A stretch of 64,000 nt of DNA, from positions 1,116,001 to 1,180,000 of the forward strand of contig NEEC01000011.1 in the NCBI GenBank assembly GCA_002189035.1, in the 5' to 3' direction. Shown here piece by piece: positions 23,161-35,099 of this stretch. How positions within the stretch are numbered: the stretch's first letter is position 1; every line of letters begins with the position of its first letter. Origin of the DNA: Utricularia gibba (taxonomy: Eukaryota > Streptophyta > Magnoliopsida > Lamiales > Lentibulariaceae). The notes under the pieces were generated by a model. That model saw only the letters and a program-made list of their open reading frames with translations, did not search any database and was not told the origin of the DNA. The position numbers and the translations under genes were made by a program.

Positions 23161-24943
23161 TGTAAGAAAAATAGAATACACTAGAAGCAAAAGCCCCTTC
23201 TTTCATTTAGTTCCCCACACTTATACATGTTCATTCTAAATATGATAACAAAAGATAACATAAAAAATATAAATAAATTGATGCGTGTCATTTCCACAAA
23301 ATTTTTAGAATTCATAAAACACAAAATGCGTAGTACAGGTGTTGAAAACAGGAAGTTGTTTTTTCAGTGAAAGGTGAGGTTACACCGAATACAACTGTCA
23401 CGATTTATAAACGATTTTGTTAAAGTAAAAGGTGGAAGAAACGTAAATGATAAAGCTTGAGTAAGGGAGTAAAAGGATTGTCAATAAACAATAGAAATAA
23501 ACGTAAGTAACGAACCTTAAATAAAGAGAATATTCCTGGGTTTGGAATCCTACCCAACCATATTCGTCACGTCTCCACTCTTTTCTAATCTTCTTGAGTA
23601 TTTGGTTATAAGAATAAGGAATTGCTTATCTTTCCTTACACTCTCTTGCAAGAAGGCACGAGAATAACCCGATGTTGCTCCTCCTTGGATGAACGTGAAG
23701 ATAAGAGGTCCTGTCAATGTACTCTCACGGTCAAATCGTGCGCATGTGCCCCAATGTTGCCAATGACCCAATGAGTCCAGATATGAGGTCACTATCTATC
23801 CATTGATCCTGAGGTACGACCATAGACAAAACATTGTCTTCCTCTTGCTAAAAGGACATGAGTTGGTGCTTTCCACCTTACTCCTCTTCCAAAATCACAG
23901 TTATTGATCATCTAGCCATGAATCTTAAATAAGGAGAATGTTATAAAAAGATTGTAATATAGTTGTGCGAAGACATATGGAACCCATTCAGATTCAAAAA
24001 AGAAATGAAGATCAACTAATGAAACATAGATCTAGGAGTCTCCCAATCTATAATCGGAAGTTTTTAGCCCCAAACAACCATACAAGCTAAGGAAATGAAA
24101 ACAAGCTAAGGAAAGGAAAAATTCTCTAGAGAGATAAACAAAAGTTTAAACTAAACTAGGAAAGTGAATGCTCGACCGTCCAAACTGAACTAAACTGAGC
24201 TACTTTGTCTAAGTTTTCGTGTTCTTCTGGTTTTACTGGACTAGAGTGACTTGCAAGAAAACGCCTGCTATGACATTGGTACGCTAAGAGCATCTTTTCT
24301 TATTTCCAGAAATGCTAATAAGATAAATGTTTCGGAAACGAGTAAATTTGTTTTTTATTTTTTCTGAAACGGAAATGAGGAAACCCGATTTCCTTTCGGA
24401 AATGGTTTAAAATATAGTTTATAATATTTATATTAATATTATTTCAATATTATGATTTTTGAAAATGTATACAAACGTAACGGAAACTTAATAAAAGAAA
24501 CTTAATAATTCAATTCTTGGAAATGAAATGTCAGCATTTCCGAAAACGAATAAAATGCTCTAATTAATTCATCTATCAGAAACTCTCGTATATCGCGTCA
24601 AGGCTCATGATTAGGCGTCTATAGTCTTTTGGAAATCAAGGAGATGTTAGTTCGGGAAGATCCATTTTGTCGCCATCCGTTGCCTTCTCTCTCTCACTTC
24701 CACATGTTCGTCTCTAGAAGAACTTAAATAAAACTAACAAAAATATTAGATAAAAAATTTAGGATAATTATCCTAATATAGAGAAAAAGCTAAATCTTAT
24801 ATTATGGACTCCTAACTAAATAACTTTAATCATATTTAGACATAAAACAACTTAAAATAAAAATTAGTTGTTGGAATTAGTCTTTTCCTTATCTATGTTT
24901 TGATCTACTTTCTTCAACTTGGAAACACATGACTTACTTTTCA
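23161..24943 (-). mobile_element. 5' LTR of copia-D, split by a 1.6-kb insertion
   Basis: The outer part (about 24,865-24,943) and inner part (23,161-23,281) together match the 213-bp 3' LTR at 16,063-16,275. A roughly 1.6-kb foreign stretch lies between them, opening near TGATGCGTGTCATTTCC and closing near GACATAAAACA. These are TG..CA ends, but no exact target duplication was seen. The inserted DNA has no recognised coding domain and may itself be a solo LTR. Confidence 0.7.
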
Positions 24944-25880
24944 AAAGGAAAGTTTCACATGACTTATAAATTATTTAAAATTTATAAAAGTACTTTATGG
25001 TATTCATAAATAATTTTAAATTGTTTTTTAATATACTATAAATTGATTTTTGAAGTAGTATAAACTTATTTTCATTTTCAAACCAAATAAATCTATATAA
25101 TTACCAAAATGCGCATATTTATTACACTACTTTTAAATTCAAAAAATGGCTTTATATTTAGTTATCCTCTTCTCTCCATTCTCCGCTTTTGTCAATTTCG
25201 AGACGTGTGAACTAAGTGTTCACTATTTCACATATAAATCTTGATATATATTCATTGCTTCGTTTTTATTCTTTCTATGATTATTTTAATAATTTGAAAG
25301 AAAATTTTATTTTATTAGTTGTTGGAATTTTGTTATTCTTCTTAAAACCCATTATTCAATTTACGATGGGGGTTCCTATCATATCTTTTGTATCTAATGG
25401 GGTCAGATGTTTTTTTTTTTGACGAAAATTGCAATAGGTTATTTGTTGTTGATTTTTCATTTTGTATCTTCCTATTTTGGTCAATAAATTGAGAGAAAAC
25501 TGATTTAAATTCTTCATTACTCATTAACCATAATTGTTCCAATACACTGTGTCACTCCTTTGGCCCCATAAAGAGTGGGTTAATGTGTTTCAGACACCGC
25601 AAACCCAACTTTGTGGTGTTTGAAACACATGAAGTCTGCATATGGTGTCCAACTATGCTCTTAATGTAGACACCGTAATAGTACGATTGAAGTGTCTAAA
25701 TGATTAAACATAATAAAGATATAATAGATAATTTTTAATATTTATCTACACGTATCCATTTTTAAACATCTTTAACATATAAAGTTGCTAATCCTAAATA
25801 ATTATAACCTATTCACCAAACACATTATGTTGAATAAACCATCATTCATTAGATTAATTAAACCTTAACAATTTATACCC
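24944..25880. other. AT-rich intergenic DNA with a 21-bp hairpin
   Basis: No gene is recognised. The stretch at 25,583-25,603 is nearly complementary to 25,610-25,630 (19 of 21 positions), with a 6-base loop. Everything else is low-complexity AT-rich sequence. Confidence 0.5.
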
Positions 25881-27560
25881 ACCCAACAAACATGGCCTTA
25901 TAAGCTAATTATAAATAGAGAATGGTTTATCGGTATATATTTAAAAGTTAAGAAAAAGGAATATTTGATTTTTAACACTAAATACTATTTTACAGTTTTT
26001 TATTAAATAATAAAACATGTTTTTTTTGGTTTACACTCATCAACACATACTAGTCCTGAAATGGTTTAGACAAGTTTAGATATTTTTGTTCTATCAATGA
26101 TTTATACCATTTATGTTACAAAAAATTAAATATATATTTTAAAAAAATTAAAATGAAATGTAAATACCAAATTATATAAATACTTAAATTATTTTATGTC
26201 TTACATGAACATTGTCATTTCTGTTAATCAAATCTCAAAAGTATGTGCAATCATATCTAATCAAAAGAGCATATGAAGTGATTACAAAAATCCAAATGAA
26301 ATCCAACAAAGGCATACATAAAAGAAATTCATCACTTTTAGTCTAAAGAATAACATGTTTCATGTGTTAAGATTCTTGAATGATCTAACTCCATGAAAGC
26401 TTCATAATGCGTATCTTTTTTGAATGCTACAGAGGATGCAATGACTAAATTCAAGTCTTCTTTCACTTTTGGATGTTGTCTAATAATTTTCATGCAATCA
26501 AGTAAATAGCAGTGTTAGTAGATTGAAGAGCCATCTACTCCTTTGTTTCTTATTACTTATGAGAGGTTAGTAAATGGAATATCGAGCCAAATTTGACATC
26601 GACTTGGGTTCAGAGGGGAGGTTTTGCAGGATCCTCGTGCTTAGCATCATTTGTTGAGAGTAATGGAATTGAATTATAGGATTCTCCAAATATGTTATTT
26701 TCTTCTAAATTCATATATATTAATTCTTTTATGTTGGGATTCGGACTTGTGCTTATATGGAGGGTGTATCACTAGTAATTCTAAGATTTGTATTCATGAT
26801 TTTTGCAGTCTTGCATATCTAGTTTCCAAAGCAAAATGAATGATTTTATTTGGAAATTTAGGGAAGAAGATTTCATTTATGTAAAAACATTGCTGATTCT
26901 ATGAGGTTTTCTGCATAAAACCGTCTTCTACATAATGCCTGGGATAATCCAATGACGCAAATTATTAAGATATGTTAATGACACAAATTATCCGCTTGAC
27001 ATGCTTTTTTTGAATCTCTCATCTTTTAACAACCTTCAAATTATGTTTCTTTCCTCTTTGTTTAAAAATTTCATGGCCATAACTGTTTATTATATTTCAA
27101 AGAGGCATGAGGAGGAACTAGGTCAAGAGCCATGATTATTAAAAGAGCTGATCGATTAGGCCTATTTAGATGTATGTAACTTTATAGTCTATTATCCTTT
27201 GCAGAGCTTTCATGTTATTTTGAAAGCTGTGTAACCCGAGGTAACGTATACTGTTTTTTCCCTTATCTTCCCACATGTTGGCATTTCAGTTATGCTTATG
27301 TTTTCTATTTCAAATTTTTATTTATAAAATAAGTCATGTTTTCTCTTCTTTTCTTGTTGTTCAAGGTTTTGTAGAAATGCATTATAGGAAGAGCATTATT
27401 TCTTCTTGTGACAAGAAGGCATGCAATCATGATCATGGTGCTTTAAGAATTACATTTTGATCATGATATTGGTAGAATGTTTTATAATTAAATTTATATA
27501 TAATATTACTAAAATAGTCATAATAGATTATTGGAGTAAAAACTTTCTAAAATAATAAGA
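25880..27560 (+). repeat. Repeat R1, copy B (internally deleted)
   Basis: Same order of landmarks as R1 copies A and C, but shorter. The opening AT-rich segment with ACATACTAGTCCTGAAAT is followed by the ATCATTTGTTGAGAG segment, then directly by AAAACATTGCTGATT, the CTCTCATCTTTTAAC segment and the TTTTGATCATGATATT end. About 2.4 kb present in copy C is missing. No intact frame. Confidence 0.75.
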
Positions 27561-28500
27561 ATAATATTATAATGACTGTTAATTTTTTATAATTATTAAA
27601 ATATTTTTCTTTAATATGGTTAAAATATTTTTTTTTAATTTTTTTTTGTACATAAATTCATTGTTATTAAAATAATTTAATTTTTTTAAATTGAATTATT
27701 TTACCAATAAATAAAGTTTTATTTCAAATCTAAATATATTTAAATTTCAGAAATTTTTACATTCACTTGCACATCATAGGAAATGATTTTATGATTTTGA
27801 TATCATTGTATAGTTAGATATTTGGAAAAGGAAAATAATCATGTATTAAACTCAAGCAAATTTAGAAGAAAAAAATATTTTGAATTTTATTGTTCATTTA
27901 AACATGTTAAGAAAAAATTAAAATCAAATTACTTTGAATTTCTTCAATAGTTGGGAATTACACTTCATAAAATTGTTTCCCTCAATCTCACTAGTAGGTA
28001 AACTTAAAAAACGAAATGGTATTATATAAACATAATCATTTAAGAATATTTTTTATTTATAATAAAAAATAAGATGAAATTTATTTAATTGATATAAGTA
28101 AAAACGTGACTGAAATATTTCAAAATAAAATAGGTATTAAACAATAAAATACAAATAAAACATGTATTTTTAAAATAAAAAAACGAAACCACAGTTACTT
28201 CAATAAAGAAAAAAAATCACAGGTATTTTGGGAAAAATAAAATCTGCAACAAGTAATAAATTACTGCTAATTCTCAGTACAAATATATATAGATATTGTG
28301 TATTTAGAAATGTATGACCACTATTACATTACCTTTCACATATTTAGTCAAAAAAATGCATATGACCAAAATTCTAATTCATTCCAAAATCAAAGATGTA
28401 ATCCCTTTTTTTTTTTTTTATCTAGTTCAACTGTTTTTCATTTGTTGGAAACTCTTGTTAAAAAGTGTTTTCTTAAAAAGTAAAATAAATATAACCTTGA
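27561..28500. other. AT-rich spacer, nothing recognised
   Basis: Extremely AT-rich DNA between R1 copy B and the BPC remnant. No domain, and only frames made of low-complexity sequence. Confidence 0.5.
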
Positions 28501-28539
28501 ATTAGATTTCTGAAGCTACACCTAGGCAGAGATGCAATG

Positions 28540-29336
28540 CAAGTCAAGCCCCACCTCCATCTCTCACTTTGTCATTTCTACAGTTGGGTTCCGGATACAA
28601 AGGCAAGCATGTTGTGCAACAAGCAGTTGCCAGCCACCGGATCCCCATCTGTAACACGCTCTTGGTGTGCCTGTGCATCTGCAAACAGGAGTTGGGACTT
28701 TTGAAATGTTCATGCTCTCTCCATTGATGATAACTTCAGCACACTTTTTCGGAGTTCTCGAACGATGAATAGGGGGAGTGGGATTATTGGACTCAATTCT
28801 TGAAGCTCTGTTCCTTGTTTTTCCTTTCGTGGGAACCTTGCCACCCCTCCATTCACAGCAACCATGTTTCCGTTGTCCTGTTCTGAAGTACATTCTACAA
28901 AACGGCAAACTACATTCTCGTTCTTCGGTTGATCAGCAAGCACAGGGTCATACACAGAACGAGATGGTAATGTTTCAAGTGAAAGTCCAAAGCTTGGTGG
29001 GTGATGATAATAACCAGATGGGTTGTTGTTCACAGAGACAACACTTATGTATTTGTCTTTGCTCTCATTCATACAGCAGTCAACGTGTAGATGAAAATCA
29101 CACATTTGGTTACGAAACTGAACCCCATTTGCAGCAGCCGTGAGAATTGATGGGAGAGCAGGCTGATCCACACCAGCAAAAAGAGGTTTCTCATCCACAG
29201 AGGACATCAACTGAAGACCAATGTGGCTCTTGTGGGTCATTCTGGGAGGATAGACGAATGCCCAATTTCTGAAATTCATGTTTGAACCGACATTTCTAGA
29301 ATCCACAGTTGCATTCCAATTCCCATTGTCATCCAT
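28540..29336 (-). pseudogene. BBR/BPC GAGA-binding transcription factor remnant
   Basis: BBR/BPC proteins are plant-specific nuclear factors that bind GA-rich promoter repeats. On the minus strand the frame opens MDDNGNW and has the group-I N-terminal block FRNWAFVYPP...SHIGLQLMSS. Between about 28,790 and 28,870 the frame shifts. The new frame carries a basic stretch (GGKVPTKGKTRNRASR) and the conserved DNA-binding domain (TPKKCAEVIINGESMNIS, VCRCTGTP, CYRWGSGGWQ). One base is missing right after GGWQ (near 28,618); the SACCTTC block continues in a third frame and similarity ends soon after. The last 60 or so residues of the domain, including the RRGARI and HGTN blocks, are absent. It lacks introns, as functional family members often do, so it could be a duplicated or a retroposed copy. 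It is not functional as read. Confidence 0.85.
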
Positions 29337-29700
29337 AATACGCAAAACTGATACAACCAAAGTTTATAGAAAAAGGCACAAAACCCAGAATGCAGGCCCT
29401 GAGTTGTTGCTTAATCATGAAGATAACAAAAGAACATCTCTTTATCTATATTCCAACAAAACAGTACATAGAGTCAGAAGAGTAACAGGCAGAAAGTGGA
29501 AACACAGTGAATGCTGGGTATTTTCTTAACGCCACCCCTCTGATGGTACAGATTCAAAATGAGAAAACACCATGTGTGATCCATCAAGGAGTTGGATGTC
29601 TTTGTACCCTCCAACTCCTTGTCTTTCCCCAGTTCACATACACTTCCACCCGCGTGAATCCCTTGTCTTCCGGTATCCCCTCTCCGGTCAATGATCGTTG
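29337..29700. other. Upstream flank of the BPC remnant
   Basis: No gene. This would be the 5' flank of the BPC remnant on the minus strand. No clear promoter element was identified. Confidence 0.35.
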
Positions 29701-30080
29701 ATTGATGTGGATCTCTAACACCCCTTGATTATCATATATTGCCCATCTTTAATGCCATCTATGCCATTGATTCTATTTTTAGCTGGGAATATGATTTTTA
29801 TATAATTCTCATTTTTATGGAATATGAAATAATATTTAGAATTATTAAATAATTATTATATATTTTTTCTATTAAAATTATAAATTTTTGTGAAGATGTG
29901 ATGATAATTATGTAAATACAAAACCTATCAAAATAATAAGAAATATCTTATTTAGAGGAAATTGATTATTTTTAAATTGAAAAAAAATGATACTAAAATA
30001 AAAAGATTGATTTTAAAATAATAAACAATGATTTTGTACCAAATCTCTATCAAACATAAACTTACTTTTGTATACACATG
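29701..30080 (+). repeat. Segment shared with 45,640-46,560 (block B)
   Basis: Contains TGCCCATCTTTAATGCCATC and ATTTTTGTGAAGA, matched in the same order in block C (CATCTCTAACGCCACCTATG, then ATTTTTGTGAAGA). The block C copy is split by a roughly 510-bp GC-richer insertion. Non-coding. Confidence 0.65.
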
Positions 30081-31140
30081 TAAACCTCAATAATTGACTC
30101 ATTTGTTAAAATTTTGGAAATTATAAATTTGTATTACTCAGTGATATTTGGGGACATCTTCATTCATTTCTAGAAATACTTACTTAATTATACATTTTTA
30201 CTTATTAACTTTTCGAATATTAATATGAAACTGTTTTGAATTTCGAAAATTCAATTTACCGAAACAAAGTTTCCGGAAGGAAACTCTCAATAATATCAAA
30301 CGTAACCCTTTTTTTTTTTCATTTCATTTGTATAGATGTTTGCTTCGTTTAGGTTATACACTATAGGTGAATTTATTTAAATTTCTTCAACTTTCTTCAA
30401 ATTTATGCATCACAAGTGAGCAGATATGTTTGGAGCAGTTGGCATTTTTTTTTCATTTTTGTTCATCCATTTTTCTGATTTATTTCGTGCTTCTAGAGAT
30501 GCTTCTTGAGATTTAAGCAACAATTCTATTCCTAAATGATTCCTAATCTGATTAGCAAATAGTTACATAAATCTGAACATCCATTTTTCTGATGTCTTTC
30601 ACTAATTTCTAAATCTTTAAATGTATTTTCATAACATGTTTTACTACAATTAGTTGTTTTATTATTTATGAATCATTTTATTGCTTTAAATTAATAGTGA
30701 ATATCAGTTTTGTTGCTTATGGAGTTGCTATTTCAAATTTATGAAACAACTTCATTCATAAACGATTTCTAAATCTAAATAGCAAATACTCGTATAAATC
30801 TGACTAGCCATTTTTCTGATATCCTTTATTGATTTATAAATAATTCCTAAATCTGTAAATATATTTTGATTATATATTTCACTGTAACTAATTGCTTTAC
30901 TATTTAGGAATTATTTTTATTGCTTCATATTAGCAACATAAATCACATTTATTACTTTTGGAATTATTGCTTAAATTATGAATGATGTCTTTTGATGTTT
31001 CCAAGCAGACTTGTTTCTTTTAAATAGTTGCTATTTCTGATGTGTTTTGATGTCTTTAGGCTTATGCAATTTATTAATTTCATTTTTAATTTGTGTAATA
31101 TATTTTCAAACAGACTATCACATGTTTTATCATCAATTTT
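30081..31140. repeat. AT-rich DNA with a ~220-bp imperfect tandem pair
   Basis: Two adjacent units at about 30,545-30,745 and 30,765-30,990 share the order AGCAAATA, CCATTTTTCTGAT, AAATCT, TTACTAT or TTATTATTTA, and GAATTATTT- or GAATCATTTT-ATTGCTT. No coding domain is recognised. Confidence 0.5.
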
Positions 31141-31149
31141 TTGTCATAA

Positions 31150-31440
31150 ATGACTTCTAGAGGAATGAAATCTAAAAGATGAGCCAAAGAAGATAAACTT
31201 ATTCTTGTTTTAGCTTAACTACATGTTAGTAAGGGTTAGAGAAGGGAAATTCACAAAAATGAAATAGTTTATGGAAGAAAATATTTGATTATTATCATAA
31301 AGCAATACTGCTAGTTCCTTGTAGGATAGATAAAATAATAAGTAAATGCAAAAGTATGAATAGGATAATGTTAAAAGGAATCAATGGTTATAATGAATTT
31401 AATTTCGAACAAGGTGATGGAGTTTTTTAATTTTGAAGAG
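31150..31440 (+). pseudogene. Possible Myb/SANT-like domain fossil
   Basis: The plus strand reads KSKR, a stop where Trp is expected, then AKEDKLILVLA and, after further stops and a shift, CKSMNRIMLKGINGYNEFN. The pattern recalls the Myb/SANT-like domain found in plant 'L10-interacting MYB' proteins and in ORF1 of PIF/Harbinger elements ('W...ED..L...L', then 'K.LK....'). The match is weak and many stops are present. Confidence 0.3.
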
Positions 31441-32190
31441 TAAAGAGATTTCATTGATATCAAATCTTGGAAGATGTCATGAGTCAAAGTAGATGTCAGA
31501 TGAAAATTAATATTATGTTTCATTTTTAAAATGTTTTTACTAGTATTAAATATATCTTTTTTTTGTAACGTACAAAAATTGATATATGATATAAATGGAA
31601 AACAATTACAAAAAAGTGTCACATGTGCATCAAATAAATAAGGATAAGTTTCACAACTTTCATCAACTTTATAAGAGGAAGAAAGTCCTTTTAGAACAAA
31701 AGATAGCAAAGTGTAAATGGAATAAAAAACAATTGTCTTAATCTACTTATTATTCTTTCAAGAAGAATTATTTTGAATGTATTGATAAGATGAATAAGAA
31801 TCTTGAAAAAAGAAATCAGTTGATATAGCAATTCAATCAAATATATTTGATTGATATATTTGAAATTCTTTGAAATATATACATGAATAAGTTTACCTTA
31901 GGATAGAAAGCAATATATGATATAGGTTATCATGATATTACAAATGCCAAGTTAGTCAATGAAGACTATAGTTTTTTTAGAGATGAGAAAAAAATAAATG
32001 TATTGATTTCGATGAATTCTATGATTAAGAATTTTATAATTACAGCCTTTTGTCATCACTATATTTTGAGTACTCAATCACTTTTTTAAATATTTAACAC
32101 TTATGTATAATTGAAAATTATTTAATATGGTATTTAGTTTTGGTTTTTATTTAGAAGTAAAGGGTATTCATTTTCATATTTTTGTTTTTG
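31441..32190. other. AT-rich spacer, nothing recognised
   Basis: Low-complexity AT-rich DNA. The longest frame, 112 codons on the minus strand (31,371-31,709), has no recognisable domain. Confidence 0.4.
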
Positions 32191-32530
32191 TTTATGACAT
32201 AACATTGGTTCTGTACCAAGGGCTCAATGCTGTGATGAATTTTGATATTTTTCATTACATCAAATCAATCAAATTATTGCAATCAAATAACAATCAATTC
32301 AGCATTCATAACATGGCCATCATCCATCAAGAAACACCACCAGCGATCAGATGGATGAAATACAGACCTGCTTTATACGTTGGGGCTTTTCCTGCAATCC
32401 TCAAGGGTCAGGGAAATGCTGGATTCTTACGACGATGTACGCACATGGTTTGTATGGCCCTTCATGATACCTTACATCCCAAAATGCAAAGAACTTCCAT
32501 ATGCCCTCTAATATCAACTTGTTGAGGCAA
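32190..32530 (+). repeat. Segment shared with 47,440-47,750 (block B)
   Basis: Collinear with the DNA just upstream of the GTE-like gene. Shared landmarks are TACCAAGGGCTCA, AAATAACAATCAATT, CATAACGTGGCC (here CATAACATGGCC), GGGGCTTTTCCTGCAATC and CATGGTTTG(C/T)ATGGCCCTTCATGATACC. The last part also occurs at 5,168-5,230. The plus-strand frame here (32,127-32,525) is not kept in the other copy, so it is probably not coding. Confidence 0.75.
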
Positions 32531-33330
32531 AAAAGTGATATGACCATAACATAGTTGTCAAGAAGGAAAATAACTGAAATTTGATGGTTATTTTCGCCTG
32601 AGGAGAGAAGCTATTACCTTTTAAAATAATTTTATTAATTTCTAATTTTAACTAATAATAATATAATATAACATAACATAACTAATAAATAAGTTCATAA
32701 TACGTCAAATAAAACAAAAAATAAATAATATGAATAACAAAGTTCTAAATAGAAACATCAAACACAAGATAAGCAAAAAAGAATAACTAAAAATCATTTT
32801 CATCCATATCATTTGTTGCGCAATTAACATCATCAAATTCATTATTATCAAAAACAAATAAAAGGATTTCATCCCTATCAACTATATCTTTCTAGATTCT
32901 TCCTCTTCCTCATTTTCATTCTTTTCATCAAAATCCTTCTTATCTGAAAGTCCAAAACTTAACATTTCTCTAATGTTATATGAACTACAAACACTTAATT
33001 TCACCAGTGCTGCTCAATTTCACGCGTGTCTTTGTTGTTTGTATCGATTGAGAAGTCTCTTTGAAGCACTAATAGACAACCTTGTGATATGGATTAATTC
33101 ATTAGCACCACTTGCTCTAGGAATTATCCCTATGTCAAACATCTTTCATCATTGAATATACACACATTCTCCTCATTTTCATCATCCACACTATTCTCCT
33201 ATGATCAGCTTCTAGCAATCAAATTGGGTCAATTTTGTCATGTCGCCCATATAGACATCTCAGTGTTCAATTGATAAGTGTACTCAATCTATGATGTTTC
33301 AAATGGTTCCTTATTTTAAAATGAAGCTAA
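32531..33330 (-). repeat. Repeat R3 copy 2 (hAT-associated 3' part)
   Basis: Matches 5,168-5,590 and 52,820-53,280. The minus strand encodes broken acidic stretches like those in the other copies. A downstream piece (33,170-33,330) is shared with 53,130-53,290 (TCTATGATGTTTCAAATGGTTCCTTAT). Frames are broken throughout. Confidence 0.6.
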
Positions 33331-33599
33331 CAAAATAAAAAAAAATGTATGTAATAATTAAATAAATGAAACAGTTACATCAATATAATTAAAAAAATTC
33401 ACTGAAATTCCCAAAGACACTTGAGTTCGTTTCACACCCGAGAGCTGCAACTTTAATAGCAAACTTTTGCAAATTTGTCGATAAAAAAAATTTAAGCACG
33501 AACCTTATTAATAAATTAATATATTGATTGCTAAAAATCATAAATAAAATGAATTTATGACATGGTGTTTTTTGTCATACAAGTGCGATACTATTCCAA

Positions 33600-33860
33600 A
33601 AGTTCTTTATCCCCTAGCAGATATATCTATTTCATTTGAAATTGCATCTTGAACTTAAATGTGAAACACTAATTTTTCTAATATTTTAAACAATTCATTC
33701 ATAGCCTCCTTATCTTGTTGTATATCAGGTTAAAAAAAAGTACATCTGCATGAAAAGGTATATTAAGTTGATTTTTCTAATGATGATCAATACTTTCTTG
33801 CAACTATGTTCTTTGTACTGAAAAGAAGCAGTAACGCGGTCCTTTTCACGATTGTAGATT
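33600..33860 (-). pseudogene. hAT transposase fragment, middle part
   Basis: Minus-strand sequence closely matched by the better copy at 56,560-56,830. It retains the fragment encoding DRVTASFQYKE and the region where the better copy reads HIPFHEAGLFLN. The frame is broken by deletions and stops. Confidence 0.6.
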
Positions 33861-34080
33861 CTAAAAACATTCTTGTTGGAGGCTATGGACATGCAACACC
33901 TTTCCTAAAATGTCCTGAAATTAGAAATGAGATAAGAGAGAACATGCAAAAAAGGCTTATGCATCCAATATAAGAACACTTTTCCTCATCTTGATAAGGT
34001 GGATATACTCGATAAAGATGAAGAGTTTATGCCACCATCAATGAGTGGTGGATCAAATCCTACAGGTAGATCATAATAAA
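33861..34080 (+). pseudogene. hAT transposase N-terminal fragment with BED-finger remnant
   Basis: The plus strand reads GGYGHATPFLKCPEIRNEIR with one stop and shift, then PHLDKVDILDKDEEFMPPSM. The first part fits the end of the BED zinc finger of plant hAT transposases ('GG..RLK.HLA....C..V...VR..M'). The second is matched on the minus strand near 57,800-57,900. Here it runs opposite to the middle part at 33,600-33,860, so the copy is rearranged. Confidence 0.65.
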
Positions 34081-34470
34081 AAAAATAAAAAATGAATTGC
34101 ACCAAAATTCGTCCGATAGATTAATTTTATTGGGAGAATTGATGTTATAAAGTCTTTCATGTATGGATATATGATGCCAGTTGATAAATGATTTTGTTTC
34201 ACTTATATTTGTACTTTTGAAGACTCATTCAGATGGGTTTTGCACTCTTTTTATCTCACTTTCCCTATGTTTTTAGAAGAATTTTATATCTTTCATACCA
34301 CTTTGATCTTTTTAGAGGGAAAGTGTGTTTTGTGATTTTTCAGGATAATTTTAAAATAATTTGGAGGATTTTCGAGTTGACCTTGATGGAGGCAAAGATT
34401 TGATTTATCCAGAAAAAGACTCGATCAAAGATTCTCGGATAAGATAAGATTCGCATCTTATCCTAGGATA
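34081..34470. other. Spacer or start of the gypsy LTR
   Basis: No coding domain. It may contain the outer part of the left LTR of the Athila-like element, but no clear LTR edge was found. Confidence 0.3.
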
Positions 34471-35090
34471 TTTGGATCTTATACTAGAAGATCTGTATCA
34501 AATCTTAGAAGATTCAGATAAAAAATCTGATGTGAGCCCATCAAGAAAGCCCGACAAGTCTCCACCATTATATAAAGATCCAAACCCGAAGATCGAGGGG
34601 GTCGACGATCAGAGAGTCAATTTAGGGTTAGAGTCAAGTCTAGCATGTTTTGGATGTCTTCCCTTTCGTTTTTCATCAACTTTTGTTGTTTAGAGTCGAG
34701 TATGCACGTGTGAGCGCTTGCGGCTGAGGATCTGCTATGAAACCTTGCTTGCGCAAGTCTTGCGCATGTGACTGTCTTATTATGTTTTTCAACATTTAAC
34801 CCTAAGGGAGTGTGGAAGAATCAAAGATTGCCCTCAAGCACCTAAGGAGAAGGGCTCAATCGGATATCGTTGGTAAGGTATATTCTGTCTAATCTATCTA
34901 CGAAGTGAGAGGTGTAGGGGTTAGACTTGGGTGTACGGAAAACATGGGTTATCACAAGAGGTGAAATGGCTCTGGTGGCGTGGTTGATTCCATAATCCCA
35001 CAAAACAAGGGACGGTGCTATAACGGTCACCGAGTAGCACTACTTTAGCATAACACCCCCAAAGCTTGCGTAAGTAGGTCAGTCTTCAAG
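34471..35090 (+). mobile_element. Probable LTR/leader of the Athila-like element
   Basis: A TATA-like TTATATAAAGATCC at about 34,568 is followed by the GCG-containing palindrome CTTGCGCAAG (34,748) and a GC-richer leader, a typical U3-R arrangement. Neither LTR edge nor a tRNA primer site was found. Gag and protease are missing: reverse transcriptase begins within 250 bases of the leader. Confidence 0.4.
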
Positions 35091-35099
35091 GTTTGCACA

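Noticed and set aside
28778-29143. 121-codon plus-strand frame
   Set aside because: Antisense of the BPC remnant; the minus strand has the recognisable domain.
32127-32525. 132-codon plus-strand frame as a new small gene
   Set aside because: The matching DNA at 47,440-47,750 does not keep the frame, so coding is not supported.
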